Below are positions 9,333 to 20,829 of a stretch of 42,318 nucleotides of DNA, one piece after another. The translations under genes and the position numbers were made by a program. The number at the start of each line of letters is the position of its first letter. Within the stretch, counting starts at the first letter, position 1. Below the pieces are notes generated by a model. That model worked only from the letters and a program-made list of their open reading frames with translations. It was not told where the DNA came from and searched no databases. Source of the DNA: Pezizomycotina sp. ARF18 (Eukaryota; Ascomycota). Location of the stretch: contig AZLU01000092.1 in the NCBI GenBank assembly GCA_002224055.1, forward strand, positions 67,052 to 109,369. Direction: 5' to 3'.

Positions 9333-10347
9333 ATGGCAAACAAGAAAATAAAAAAAAGGCCAGTAGATCGAAGGCTTCAACGATCCTTATCGCTCTGATT
9401 ATCCTGATTATTGGTGTCTTGTTGGCCCATGTTAAGTTTCAAGGTAACTAAGTTCTACTTAATATCCCAGCAGCGAAATCAGGTAGTATTCTTCTAACAC
9501 CTATCTTTTAAGGCACTACGGAGGCAGATTATGGAGAAATTGACTTGTCCAAGCTTCGCTTCCCTGACATCAGCAAGGCTTTCCTCAACTCATTTCAAAA
9601 GTCATATGCAAAATATGGCCTCCAACGACCCGATATACTGCCTGAGGAGCTGATATCATCGAGCTTCGACAGAAACTTCACAAGATCTACCAATTCTACA
9701 CACCACGACAGTCTGCGTCCATTCCTCCAGGACTTTAATGAATCCTTTCGCGACATGGGCGACTAAACTGGCTGCCAGGCCCGAGGACGAAACGAATCGC
9801 ATCAAGAAGTACTTGCTGGATAATTCACTCATCGAACAAGACTCAGATGACAGGGGTTCGCTTTTAGCATTCCTAGAGGCGTACTACTCCCTTGAGCATC
9901 AAAAGGGCTGATTAATGTGCTCATTTACAGAAAGTAATGCAGCATTATTCCCCATGATCCGCAGAACAGGTTCCGTGCAGGCGATTTGCGGACGACTCAT
10001 ACGTGGGTAGGTACATCGGTTTCGGCCCACATGTACGAAGTCGAACCGGCGCTGGAGAAACTGGTCCAATATTACAACGATAATTGCACGCCGCTGACAG
10101 CAACGAGTATCGACTTTGCGAGCTGCGCTACCCACTTCTATCGAGAATATGAGAATGTCCATCCATTCCCTGACGGGAATGGACGGACGGGAAGGGCATG
10201 GCTCGCGCCATGCTAGTATCGAAGAACCTCCCCTCCCGATCTATCTCCATGGACAAGAAGTCCGCCCAGGTACTGGGATTTATTCACAAAATCCGATCAA
10301 GTATTCTGTCTAGAACATTTACTAGCTATACCGTTAACGACGAATAG
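9333..10347 (+). CDS. Membrane-anchored Fic-domain protein (predicted AMPylase)
   Basis: Fic enzymes usually transfer AMP from ATP to hydroxyl side chains of target proteins. The hallmark motif is complete, HPFPDGNGRTGR at about 10160-10195, with the catalytic His, the phosphate-binding GNGR and the final Arg. Upstream come FRAGDLRTTHTWVG (the beta-flap region of the fold) and a helix ending in the motif. Downstream is ARAMLVSKNL. The N-terminus is short and basic, then a single transmembrane helix (about ILIALIILIIGVLLAHV), giving a type II topology like metazoan FICD/HYPE. Intron 9444-9512 joins the anchor exon to the rest in frame (CAA G|GC). Frame breaks occur in the A-run near 9350 and near 9755, 9935 and 10195. 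I saw no clear inhibitory (S/T)xxxE(G/N) helix, but the region where it would lie is frame-damaged. Stop TAG at 10345-10347. Confidence 0.85.
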
Positions 10348-12212
10348 AACTCGTGAAAATATCACGGCTGTCAGCTGGAGAATTTGAATATATCAACACT
10401 AAGTCATCTTTTTTTTCTTAAAGACTCTTTTATAATCCTTTATTATTATATATCGTGATGTTAAGATATAGCTCTTCCCTATCTCTCTCCCCTTACTCTA
10501 CTCATTATTAAGTGTTTACTATTGATAAACAAGTTCGCAAACTAAAAGCCTTGTAATTTCTAGCTACTACTTTTATCTCACAGACAGTGCCTATTGTAGC
10601 GTCGTTGTAATATAAGGGCTAAATATTCGTATTGAGAATATCTATATATAAGGGATAAAGTATTCTGCAAACAATTACTCTTTTTTCTTTTTACCAAATC
10701 ACACATTTTGTCTTTGTTCATCCTTTTTAAATAATATCAGACTTTTGTCTTTATTTATCTCGAGGAAGACTTTTAAGCTAGCTTTTCTGGGCAACGGTGG
10801 GGGATTATCACGAATTACACAGCTTAGCGGCTCTCGTATTATACTACTAAAAACCTTTCTAGATCTAGCGGTTGAGGATATTCGAATCGTAGAAAACGGG
10901 GCACGAAGAAGCTTTGGGAGCCTGATAATCTCCCTGGTTCTAACAATAAGCTTCTATATATTTAACAAATCTCTAGGCAATCTTACAAACGAGACTGGTA
11001 TATTATATCCAGCCAGGGAAAGCCATTTTCACCCAAGTATTCTGGTATATAGCGTGATAGCTTATAAGTAAGCGAACGGAGTTTCGACAGGAAGTGGTAG
11101 ATCCCGGTTTATATGTTAAATTGATTGCACGTACGGGCGCCAAAAAAAAAAAAAAAAGGGCCTTTTTGATGTTTTCTCTCTGCTTTCTTTAAACAACCTG
11201 AAACCGGAACTGGACGGGACACCACGGGTGTATTGTTGCTTTCGTGCGGGTTTACCGTGAAGTTCAGGGGGCAGCGGTGATCCGTTATGAGGACCAAAAG
11301 AAGAAAAAAAAGAAAAAAGATACTGGGAAAACAACAAGTTCCTTCTTCTCTAGCTGATAGTTGAGAGCAAGAAGAGGTGATGACTTATTACTTCTTACTT
11401 TCTCAGTTCGCTTTTTCACTTACTCTAAAGCATGATATCTGTTTAAAATGCGATCCTACGTTCCCAACGATGAGCGGCATATCGACTCGCTCTCCCTCTC
11501 TCATGCTCTAAATACGGATCGCGATCTTTCCCTCCTTTATCGAAATCGGAAGGGCGTTTTTGAAGGTTTGAATGTATCAGATAGCGTACAGCCGGAAAAG
11601 CTTAGTCTTTGCTATTCGTTTAATACTGGAGCTAGATCAGAGAGCGACAGAGCCAAGGGGGGCGCTTTCAAATTCGACTGACATTCTGCATTAGTTCAAG
11701 GTCCTGTAGAAATGAAAAAAAAAAAAAAAAAAAAAAGCCCAGCCTTCCTTGAATGTACTATTGGGAAGTGGGTCCAATAATAAAACAAAAAGCTTAGCTC
11801 CGCCATCCTTGTGTTGGAAATTTTATTATTAGCCCTGATCGGAATTAATGCCTACATATAGTAGCAAGGATATAATACTTACTGTAATAATAACGGGAAA
11901 GTAGGCACACGACCTCCTCTAGTACTTACTTGCTTCGCCGACCCTCCTCCATTTAAATCACTTTCTCGACTGTCAGACAAATCCACAGACCCGCAGGTCC
12001 TTTGATTGATTTGTGCACATTACATATCCTTCTTCCTTCTTTTTATGTCCGTGTCCGTATCCGCCGCCGCATGTATACATGTGCGTTGAGGGGTTAATTG
12101 TTGCGTCCATTAATAAGAACTAAGCAGGTGTGTGTGGTCTGTTCCTTTCTTGATTTCCTGATTCTTTTTTTTCTCTCTCTCTCTCTTTCTTTTATACTTT
12201 GGTGTTCTCTAG

Positions 12213-12240
12213 AAAATAAATAAATAAATAAATAAATAAT
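12213..12240. repeat. (AAAT)n microsatellite
   Basis: About seven perfect tetranucleotide units in spacer DNA, just after a CT-rich tract. Confidence 0.85.
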
Positions 12241-12540
12241 TATTATTCTCCTTCTTCCTGACGGCTCTTTTGCTCTCCTTTTCTCCTTTAATATTTCTTT
12301 CTTCTTTTAAAACATAAGTATACGTACTTTTTAAGGTATGCCTTAAGTATATTAATTTCTTATCGTCCTCTTTCGCAGTCAGTTTCGCAATATACCGGCT
12401 TATCTTCTCTGCTTACGGTCCCGATAAATCCTTTCCTTCTCCATCAAGCAAATTCGCTTTTCTTATCCTCGAAGAGAACCTGCTCACTCGTCTTACTTTT
12501 GTCTATATCTTCTACTCTCCTCTCTTCCTCTCCTTTCTTC

Positions 12541-12571
<31 letters not shown>

Positions 12572-13243
12572 TTCGGTTTATCTTGTCGATTTTGCTTTCC
12601 TTCTCTTTTATCCCTCTGGTGTTGTTCTTGTTACTATCCTGTTGTAACTTTTAAAACGGTGTACAAACAACAAGGTTACAGTAATTAAAAAAAGAATATT
12701 CTAATAGGGCCAGACAATCCACAACCTTACTGTGGAAAGGAAAGGGACATATATTATTAGTAGAGGTATTAACTTTTTTTTTTTTTTTTTTTGCTAAAAA
12801 AATAACCTCAACTTATAGCGTCTTTCATCGTCTCCGGATTCCCTTTTCCATAGTATTCCCTTATAATCAATCTCCTTTCAATCCTTTTTGCTATTACTAG
12901 TTCTCTGTTCTTCCCTGCCTCTTCGACTGAACGTCAATTTTCATCCGACCCACATTGTGGCTATTGGGTGAACTTCTCGGTTCTTCCGATACTCTTTTCA
13001 GAAAAGTGCTGACGTATACCCTTATCCTTGCGCGCAGAGATATATATATATCATCTGCCTTGTGTATCACTTTCTCCCGCCGCTCGTCTCGGCTCTTCGA
13101 ACCTGTGCTCCTCCTGATAAGGCTCCGACAAATACGAACGTCGTCTACCTGCGCAAACACTGTTTAGTGGACAAGGCTGGAGCAACACCTTCAATTGCCC
13201 GCAACGGCCCCTGCCGGCTGAATAATTCTTGACAATCCCGGAG

Positions 13244-13253
13244 CATATATAAT
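13244..13253 (+). promoter_or_regulatory. TATA-like box of the PPN2-like gene
   Basis: The word CATATATAATGG lies about 90 nt before the proposed start codon at 13342. It sits in a less AT-extreme context than the surrounding spacer, so it stands out. Role inferred from position only. Confidence 0.4.
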
Positions 13254-13341
13254 GGATACCAGTCCGCTTTGAAAGAAAGGGAAATTGAAATCAATAGAAA
13301 CTAAATTTTGTGGAACTTAGAACTAGGACGGCAGTTTCAAA

Positions 13342-14666
13342 ATGTTTATGGTGAATAGAGGCGTACGCTACCTGAGAGTAGGGGTTATCCTTTTCGTGTT
13401 GACGATAGCCTACATACACCTACTCTTCCCTTCGCACAGAACGTACTGGACATCGTTTCGGGAGCCTACAGGCTCAAATGAAGACCTAAATTCTGCAACC
13501 ACGTTATTGGATTATCCGACCAGCATCCCTTTTCGTTGTCTCGTCGACCGACCTAGGTTATAAGCATGTGGAAATACTTGGACAAGGCCTAGTGCCATCG
13601 AAATCGGTCGAATCTGAGGGTAGACAACTGGTCATCATTGGCGATGTACACGGAGCGGTGAGTAACGATGAACCTTTGAAGCTAGGAGGAGAGAGAGGGG
13701 GGGGGGGACTATTCGAGGAGCTTTCAGAGGATGTTGATAATTTGTGTAGTATGCCGAGCTTGGGAGCATTGAAAACCAAGATTGAGAAGTTGCATCCTGC
13801 TAAAAGCCGCCACTACGTTTTCGTCGGAGATATGGTAACGATCGGACCACAATCGTTAGAGGTGATCGACTGGGCTCGGGCTATGAATGCCTCCTGTTTA
13901 TGGGAAGTCCAGGAGGACCGACTCCTCAGGATGTACAACCAACGGCAGCGCAACCTGGATTCCCCGAATACGTAAAATCCTAGGCGACAACGATTTAGAG
14001 GGGTTAAAGGTCAACAACAAGTTCCTTCCTAGCGCGAAGAGAAGGAACTCCGAGCTTGCAATGCTTATGTACCCTCAGCATGCGGAATTTCTCGAGACTT
14101 GCTCCCTCATCCTCAGGGCCGATAACGTTGCCGGCATCGGAGACCTAGCTGTTGTTCATGCTGGCGTCATCGCAAGGTGTTCCTCTAGAGGTTCGTTCAC
14201 CTTGCCCTTTACTGATACTCTCCAAAGAAATTATTCAGGAGTACATTCAAGCTGATACACTTGCTTTAGGATATGGACCCAATTGCGCTCATGAACATGA
14301 AATCCATGGACCCAGTGACCAAGCTTCCCTCGAAGAGAATAATGGAATTCATTGGAGTTCGGTAAGTTCCATCTTACAAAAATTAAAGCCTTCATCTTAG
14401 AAGGTAAACAAAGCTAATCTGCTCGTTTCCTCCCGCAGTATTGAACCAATATGTCCATAAATCATCCTCCAAAGAAAGGATCGAAACCCCTTACCATTGT
14501 TTACGGACACAATGCCGCTCGTAATCTAGAAATCCAGCAATACACGAAAGGGCTCGATTCTAATTGCATAAGAGGCGGACGGCTTAGCGCCCTCGTGATA
14601 AATGGCGGCAGAGCTCCGAACAATACAGTCGTTAGCGTTCCTTGCAATGACTACATTATACAGTAA
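13342..14666 (+). CDS. PPN2: PPN2-like metallophosphatase (vacuolar endopolyphosphatase family)
   Basis: Calcineurin-like phosphatase with an N-terminal signal anchor (VGVILFVLTIAYIHLLF, about residues 13-29), as in yeast Ppn2, a type II vacuolar membrane enzyme that cleaves polyphosphate chains internally. Metal-site motifs in order: GDVHGA (about 13640), GDMVTIGP (about 13828), then a segment that should be GNHE, VVHAGV (about 14152), and VYGHNA (about 14497), followed by the family signature KGLDSNCIRGGRLSALVI. Probable introns: 13658-13749 (GTGAGT...TGTAG, directly after GDVHGA, removing a Gly-rich insert) and about 14362-14439. Frame breaks near 13532, 13972 and 14180. The GNHE motif is not readable: the bases give LWEVQED in one frame and MGSPGG in another. 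PPN2 is preferred over a generic PP2A-like enzyme because of the anchor and the C-terminal signature. Confidence 0.8.
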
Positions 14667-15398
14667 AATTTATCACATTTATTAGACAACTTCGGCGTTA
14701 AAAACTGATATTCACAAAGCTTGTCCCCTTTCTTGGTTTCTTATTTACTTTGTTACAGGTCTACTTACGTTGATTATATCTTTGGCCAAATTTGCTATAC
14801 AGAAAAATGGAAAAAAAACTTTCTTTAAATTTGGGAAAACGGCGTTTTGGTGGAATATCGTTCTCATTTTTTTTTCCCTTGTATAATATTATATATCATT
14901 TCTATTTCTTTCTTTTGCCAGTACATGTTAATTAATCGTACCCATTTATTGAGCTAAAGCTCCATCATCCATTTATATGGCAGTCAATATATCATTTATA
15001 CTTGATCGCATTTCCTCATAAGCGCTTGAAATGATCTTTAATCGTTTAAGATAGCTTGCGTATGTGCTTCTGATGGTGCTTGTTGACTGACTATATTGAA
15101 ATTATACATGAGGAAGTTCACCATCTGATTTCCCTTCCCCCCCCTTTTTTTTCTTTCTTTCTTTCTTTCTTTTCTTTTCTTTTTGTATATATTGGGGTCA
15201 GGTATAATGTCCTTACTTAGTATTGTATCGTTCTGGCACAATATGCGAACCGAACCGAGTAAAATTTAAATGTTACATGTTACACGAGACTAACCACCAC
15301 TTAACTTGAAACCGAGCCAAACCGAAGGCTCCAAGCTAGTTATAAAATAAGTTCTGCTTCCGCTTGCCCAAGTAGCTCACTTGGCAAAAAGTACTAAA
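14667..15398. other. Spacer between PPN2-like and CocE-like genes
   Basis: AT-rich, no gene seen. It holds a (CTTT)n tract at about 15152-15183. At 15246-15330 there are short repeated words of the form GAACCGAACCGAG and CCGAGCCAAACCGAAGG, upstream of the next start codon; these could be protein-binding sites, but nothing in the sequence proves it. Confidence 0.5.
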
Positions 15399-16964
15399 AT
15401 GCAGCTTCGATGCCTTACAGGCTACACCATCATCGAAAACCAGTGGATCCCTTCAAGGATGGTACCAAGCTCGCAGCGCGGATCTGGATGCCCGACGGCT
15501 CCGATACCGATCCCGTGCTAGCTGTCCTCGAGTTCCTTCCGTACCGTAAATGTGGTGGACAGACCAGCGAGATGAATCAACCTACCCAACGTTCGCTGCG
15601 TCGCGAATCGCCGGCGTACGCGTGGACATCCGTGTTCTGGGGAATCCGACGGCGTGATCGACGGCGAATACACGGAGCGGGAGCTCTCTGACGCCTGCGG
15701 ACTGATCGCATGGATAGCGGCGCAGAAATGGTGTAATGGGTCCGTGGGCATGATGGGGATATCGTGGGTGGGTTCACGGGTTGCAGACGCAGCTTTACGT
15801 CCCCCGCGTTAAAAGCGGTTATACCAATTTGTTCGACGGTGGATAGGTTCGAGATGATATTCATTACAAGGGTGGATGCCATCTCTCTGCGCAGTTATCG
15901 TGGGCTGCTACTATGCCGGGATACATGTCCAGGGCTTCTGATCCCGCTCTTGTAGGAGATAGATGGAAGGATATGTGGATAGAGAGATTACAAGGTGAGC
16001 CTTTTCTCATGGAAGAGTGGCTCATTCATCAGCGGCGCGATAATTTTTGGAAGCATGGGTCTGTTTCCGAAGATTTTTCAAAGATAGAATACCGGTGCTT
16101 TTAATTGGCGGCTGGGCGGATGGGTATAGAAATACACCGCTAAAGGCTGTGGAAGGCATGGGAGACAAAGCAAAGGCTCTGCTCGGTCCTTGGTTGCACA
16201 AATATCCACACTTCGCGTGGCCGAAGCCCAGAGCTAATTTATCCAAGAGGCTGTCGCATGGTGGAACCGCTGGCTACGGGCAGATAACGATGCTACTGTT
16301 GCGACAGACGACCTACCACAAGTACGAGCATACATATTTATGTTGTTCGTCCGTCTAGTGAGAGAGCAGAAGATTCTGGATTTTGGATTTCAAAGGGAAA
16401 ATGGACGGAACCGGAACTAGACGTATTCCGCGTCGAAAGGCAGTTCAACCACTATCTGACTCAGGAGAAAGGGGATGTCTCAATTCAACCCATACATCGG
16501 AAGGAAAGCAAGAAGTCTACCTGCGTTCACCGCTCGATACCGGCACCGCTGCAGGCGAATTTTTTGCTTTAGAGCCAGTCGCGGGTCAGCTAACGACTGA
16601 TCAACGTGGCGACGATGCTGGTCGTTGACATTCGAGACTACGCCGCTTGTTCAGGATAGAGATTACCTAGGTCGGCTGTCGGTCACACTCATATTACGGG
16701 CCGATTCTCAAATAGCAAACATTTGCGCACGCTTGGTTGACGTTCATCCCGACGGCCGCTATCTATGAAGGGAACCTCCATGTGGACGTGCTACGTGCAA
16801 AGAAAGAAGCTAAAGCAGTGGTCAGTGCGAACAGAGGCCACATCGAGTATTTCTTGCACAGAAAGCGATTGGATAATTAGTGCAAAGGTTGTCGCTTTTG
16901 AAGGGGAGGATTGTATTTTGAGAAGCACTTTCAGGAAAAGAAAATTGCTCGTGACCTTATGTAG
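15399..16964 (+). CDS. CocE/NonD family hydrolase (X-Pro dipeptidyl-peptidase S15-like)
   Basis: Alpha/beta hydrolase with a C-terminal jelly-roll domain. The start ATG at 15399 gives MQLRCLTGYTIIENQW, then the N-terminal family signature DGTKLAARIWMPDGSDTDPV and AVLEFLPYRK. The nucleophile elbow reads GISWGGF across one frame break (about 15757-15778). The catalytic Asp lies in GGWADGYRNTP (about 16112) and the His in LLGPWLHKYPHFAW (about 16180-16220), so the full Ser-Asp-His triad is visible. The C-terminal domain includes HSPLDTGTAAGEFF, RGDDAG, and the closing ...RDLM* at 16964. Family members cleave esters or amides; the substrate cannot be read from sequence. No introns are needed. Frame breaks occur near 15450, 15565, 15640, 15865 and 16415. 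It converges on the MCC gene with about 266 bp between the stops. Confidence 0.88.
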
Positions 16965-17230
16965 CGGTGGGCTAAGAGGCACTGACGAGGCTTTGCTGAT
17001 CGAACACCCCAGAGTGGTGACAGTTACAATGGGAGTGTGAAATAGCTTTATTTCTAGTCCTTAATACCAATGGCCCTGGTGACTTATATTCAAGCGTTAA
17101 TCTTGGTGCAAATTCATCTACGCTAAATTCTAGTAATCTATTCGTGTACAAAACTATGGTGTATTTTATTAATCGTACAGCGCAAGAAAGGATATCTTTA
17201 AAATACACTCAAAAGCAAAAACCTCAATGT

Positions 17231-19587
17231 CTATTTCTCGGTTCCTCGACGGCAAATTTCTACTAGCTCTGTCCCAGCTTTGCAAATATCCTATAAACCC
17301 GGGATGTTAGTGAAAATTCTTTGAGTGAAGCTGATATAACTTTTGGATGGAAAATATACTTACCCTTCGCCGTGCATGACCTTCGAGACTACCCCATCCT
17401 GCGGGCTTCGTATCGTGGTCTCCATCTTCATTGATTCTATGACGATAAGCGGTTCGTCCTTGGCTACGTTCTGGCCCTCCTTAATTAGAACTTTGAGCAC
17501 CTTGCACGGCATGGGTGCGAGGACGCTGTGCGATGTATCCTTGACGCCCAGCGCTTTATCGAACCAAGACGGTCGCGGAATTAGTAGGTCGTATTGTTTA
17601 CCGCCCTGGAAAACAGCCACGTTCTCGTCGGTCCGTACGACGGTAGTCTCGAGCCGCGTGTGAGAATAAAACCCAGTAAGTCTCTTCTGGTTCGATGGAG
17701 AATATTCAACAACTACGGAGGATATGTCGCGGGTTCAGAAGATGCTCCGAGACTGTAATGTCGTAAGTTGATATACCGGTTTGCGTTATGGATACGTCGA
17801 CCGTAGACTTATTCTGCGGGTCGCTTTCGTCCTTGAGGAAGCTCACTTTCCTCTGCTGTATCCCGGTTCCTGATCCGCCGAAGCCAAATCACCTCCCATA
17901 ACGCTGAATGGATCGGAGTCTACCTTTTCGAGGCTGTCGTTGAGAGCGAGTCCCAGTGCAGCTTGTGCGTAGACTTCGCTGGGTGTGACTTTGGTCTTGA
18001 ACAAATCGTCGTGATGCTTCTGTATAAAACCGGTCTCTACATCTCCCGCTATGAACGCTGGATGCATCGAAACCCGTTTCAAGAAGTCAATGTTCGTCGA
18101 CATACCAACGACCTCGTACTCTTCCAGTGCAGCGTCAACTTGAGCAGTGCAAGCTCTCTAGTTGGCGCCTTGACAATGAGTTTTGCGATCATGGGATCGT
18201 AGTGTGAGGATATCACGGAGCCTTCCGCAAACCCAGCGTCAATGCGTACTGTTGGGGTGGTTTTGGGAGTACGGAGATGGATCAGCGGGCCAGAGTCAGG
18301 CATGAAATTCTTGTCCGGATCTCGGCGTATATGCGAGCTTCAATAGCGTGGCCATTCATTTGCGCTTCGACCTGCTCCTGTGTCAGTGGCAACTGGCCAC
18401 CTTCTGCAACGATGAGCTGCCATTGAATCAAATCCGTCTCTGTGACCATCTCTGTCACTGGATGTTCGACCTGCAAACGCGTGTTCATTTCCATGAAGAA
18501 AACTCCCCGTATCGCTGTCGAAAATGAACTCGACGGTACCAGCTCCCCTATATCCGACGGCTAGCGCGGCTTCCCTGGCCTTATTCCAGATATCTTGCCG
18601 AATACCTTCGTCAAGGTGTGGTGCGGGCTCTCCTCGAGGATCTTTTGGTGCCTTCTCTGCACGAGCAATCTCTCTCGCCGAGAGCTACGCTGTTTCCGTG
18701 ACTATCGGCGAAGACCTGGACTTCGATGTGGCGCGGGGTTGTGATGTACCGTTCAACTAGCACAACATCATCGCCAAACGAAGAGCGGCTTCGGACTTTG
18801 CGCTTTCCAGCATGGCGGGGAATTCCTCGGCGGTCTTAGCTATGCGCATACCTTTGCCGCCGCCACCCTTAACAGCCTTGATGAGCACCGGAAAGCCCAC
18901 TTTTCGGCTTCCGCTTGTAAGTGAACTGGGTCTTGGTTCGATCCATGGTAGCCTGGGATGCACGGCACGCCAGCTTTTATCATGATGTCCTTGGACAAGC
19001 TACGGTACCCAGAAAGTTAGCCAAAATGTAGACAAGATAGAAAACATACAAAGTGAAGGGATTCTTGCTTAAATTTCAAAAGAGTACCTTTTATTACCAT
19101 TGACTCTATCGCAGACGCTGAAGGGCCAATGAAGATTACGCCTTCCTCGGTACACCTCCTTGCGAATGTCGAATTTTCACTCAGCTTGCCAAACTATCAG
19201 CTCTCATATCCTCGTGTTTCGGCCCACGTATCAGTGCGTACTCACAAATCATATCCGATGCACGGCATCGCAGCCGTTATCCTTCGCGGCTTTTACAATC
19301 TTCTCAATGTCGAGATAAGCCGAAGGCTGGCCGATGTTGACAGAATGAGGGAAACCAGCGCATGTTGTGCGTGGGCGTCGGGTTCCGTGTATATCGTCGT
19401 CGTCCGCACGCCAAGCTGTGAAGCTGTTCTATTAACCCGCAGCGCTATTTCTCTCGATTCGCGATCAAAATACTCTTGATCGTTTTCGTGCCGGAGGAGG
19501 GCACGGAGGATGCAGTCGATGAGGTTGTATTGTATCGCACATGGCGAAGGACCGTGCGAGACAACCGCACACTTGGCGTAGCGACAT
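17231..19587 (-). CDS. mccA: Methylcrotonoyl-CoA carboxylase subunit alpha (biotin carboxylase), mitochondrial
   Basis: Biotin-containing subunit of the leucine-degradation enzyme that carboxylates 3-methylcrotonyl-CoA in mitochondria. The start at 19587 gives a basic, Ser/Arg-rich presequence. Domains in order: biotin carboxylase N-terminus (SILIANR, then [48 protein letters not shown]); ATP-grasp ([20 protein letters not shown], about 18870-18830); [17 protein letters not shown] (about 18490-18440); the C-terminal BC domain; and the biotinyl domain with [10 protein letters not shown], the MKM lysine intact (about 17440). Introns 19245-19185 and 19097-19000 are clear. A small last exon (17290-17231), reached by intron 17363-17291, encodes [12 protein letters not shown], the usual end of MCC-alpha, so the TAA at the donor site (near 17361) is not the real stop. 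MCC is chosen over acetyl- or pyruvate carboxylase by length and the C-terminus. Several 1-nt breaks. Confidence 0.9.
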
Positions 19588-20798
19588 CTTTAATCGATCG
19601 CGTTGAAAAACGTGGGGAAACAAAGAATCACGATAAGAAAAGAAAATTTGTAGACTATGAGATCGATTTGACAACAAGAAGGAAACGAAACGGGAAGAAT
19701 ATTTTTTCTTTTAAGAACACGATATTTCGAAGGTAGCTGTTTTATTTTTTGTGCGACTATCTAAACTAAAGAGTATGTATGAATGAACATTTTGAGCCTT
19801 TGCTTGCCGGGCTAATTTTATATGGGAAGCTTTATCGGCTTGCGACGGTTCAATTACGTAGCTGCCAAAAAAAAAAAAAGGCACGATCCTCTCCCTCAAG
19901 TTTCAACGTTCGTATTAATTGTAAAACCGCAATTCGCTTCTCCTTACTACGTTTATTATTCCATCTCAATAAAGCTTTATACTATAAATACTCTAAGTAA
20001 GATGTATCGCGATATCTGCCATTGCCTTCGTTCATCCAGAAGAGAAGGGAACAATAATCGAGATTATTATATTTAAAAAAATATATATACTTTTTTTTTT
20101 ACTTTCGGTGCTTCATGAATTCATAGATTTCCAGAGAAGGCTGCATGTGTTGATCCACAATGGTAAAGGACCAAGACGGCCTAAAAAGACACCATCTTCT
20201 GTCGTTATTTATTGCCAGCTACTCTTTTTTCATAATCTTTTTTTCCCTATCAATCACTTCAAGTTCTTCAAAAGTTCCGGCGGCTAATGCTCTTCCTCTC
20301 GGAAAGAGATAACGGTGGACAGCAGGTGCGTAACGACGCAACCCTAGACCACTCACCGCTATCGACGCCGCCAGCCTTGTCTGTTCGGCCCTTTTTTCTT
20401 TTCCTGCCCCCAATCTGCAGGCATAATGCAAGATGCCGGGATGCGCGCAGTTGTCACGACCGGCGTTCGAGGCATTTGAATTCTTAAGAAAACGCCAGCA
20501 AAGCTTCCCCAGCTTCTTGTCAGTTCTTTGGCGCGCTCTCTCTCTCTCCGCAGGCTACCCCAGCTCCGTAGCCTAGCCGCCAGTTCGTAATATCCAGTTT
20601 TTAACGGAGTGAAGGAAAGTAAGAAGCTCGAAAAGCCAATGCATAAGGATAACTCTAAATATATATTCGCAATAAGAGACGACTAATCGTTGTTTTCGGC
20701 GGTTGTAAGCAGGTATAGGTGTTCCGGCGGAGCAAATTGGAGATGGGTGATCGCAGATTTCAGCGGCGCACGACACCCATTGAGAAAAAGAAATTGAC

Positions 20799-20829
<31 letters not shown>

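Larger units (their letters stand above)
10348..13341. other. Long AT-rich spacer upstream of PPN2-like gene
   Basis: I see no identifiable gene. ORFs at 10745-11071 and 11448-11681 are open but unlike known families; the second (starting MRSYVPNDERHIDSLSLSHA) has the more protein-like composition. The spacer contains A-runs at about 11141-11157 and 11715-11735, CT repeats near 12174-12187, (AAAT)n at 12213-12240, and a 27-nt T-run at about 12543. A CGGTTTATCTTGTCGA word at 12573 resembles the head of the AT-rich repeat family. The last 100 nt carry the TATA box of the next gene. Confidence 0.5.

Noticed and set aside
8743-9451. Two overlapping ORFs of 202 and 177 aa upstream of Fic
   Set aside because: Low-complexity Phe/Ser/Tyr and poly-Lys content across a pyrimidine-rich leader and an A-run; only the last part (TM helix, from 9333) belongs to a real gene.
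11109-11337. Minus-strand ORFs near 11.1-11.3 kb with poly-Phe
   Set aside because: Crossed by A-runs that read as poly-Phe; no conserved motif and no splice context.
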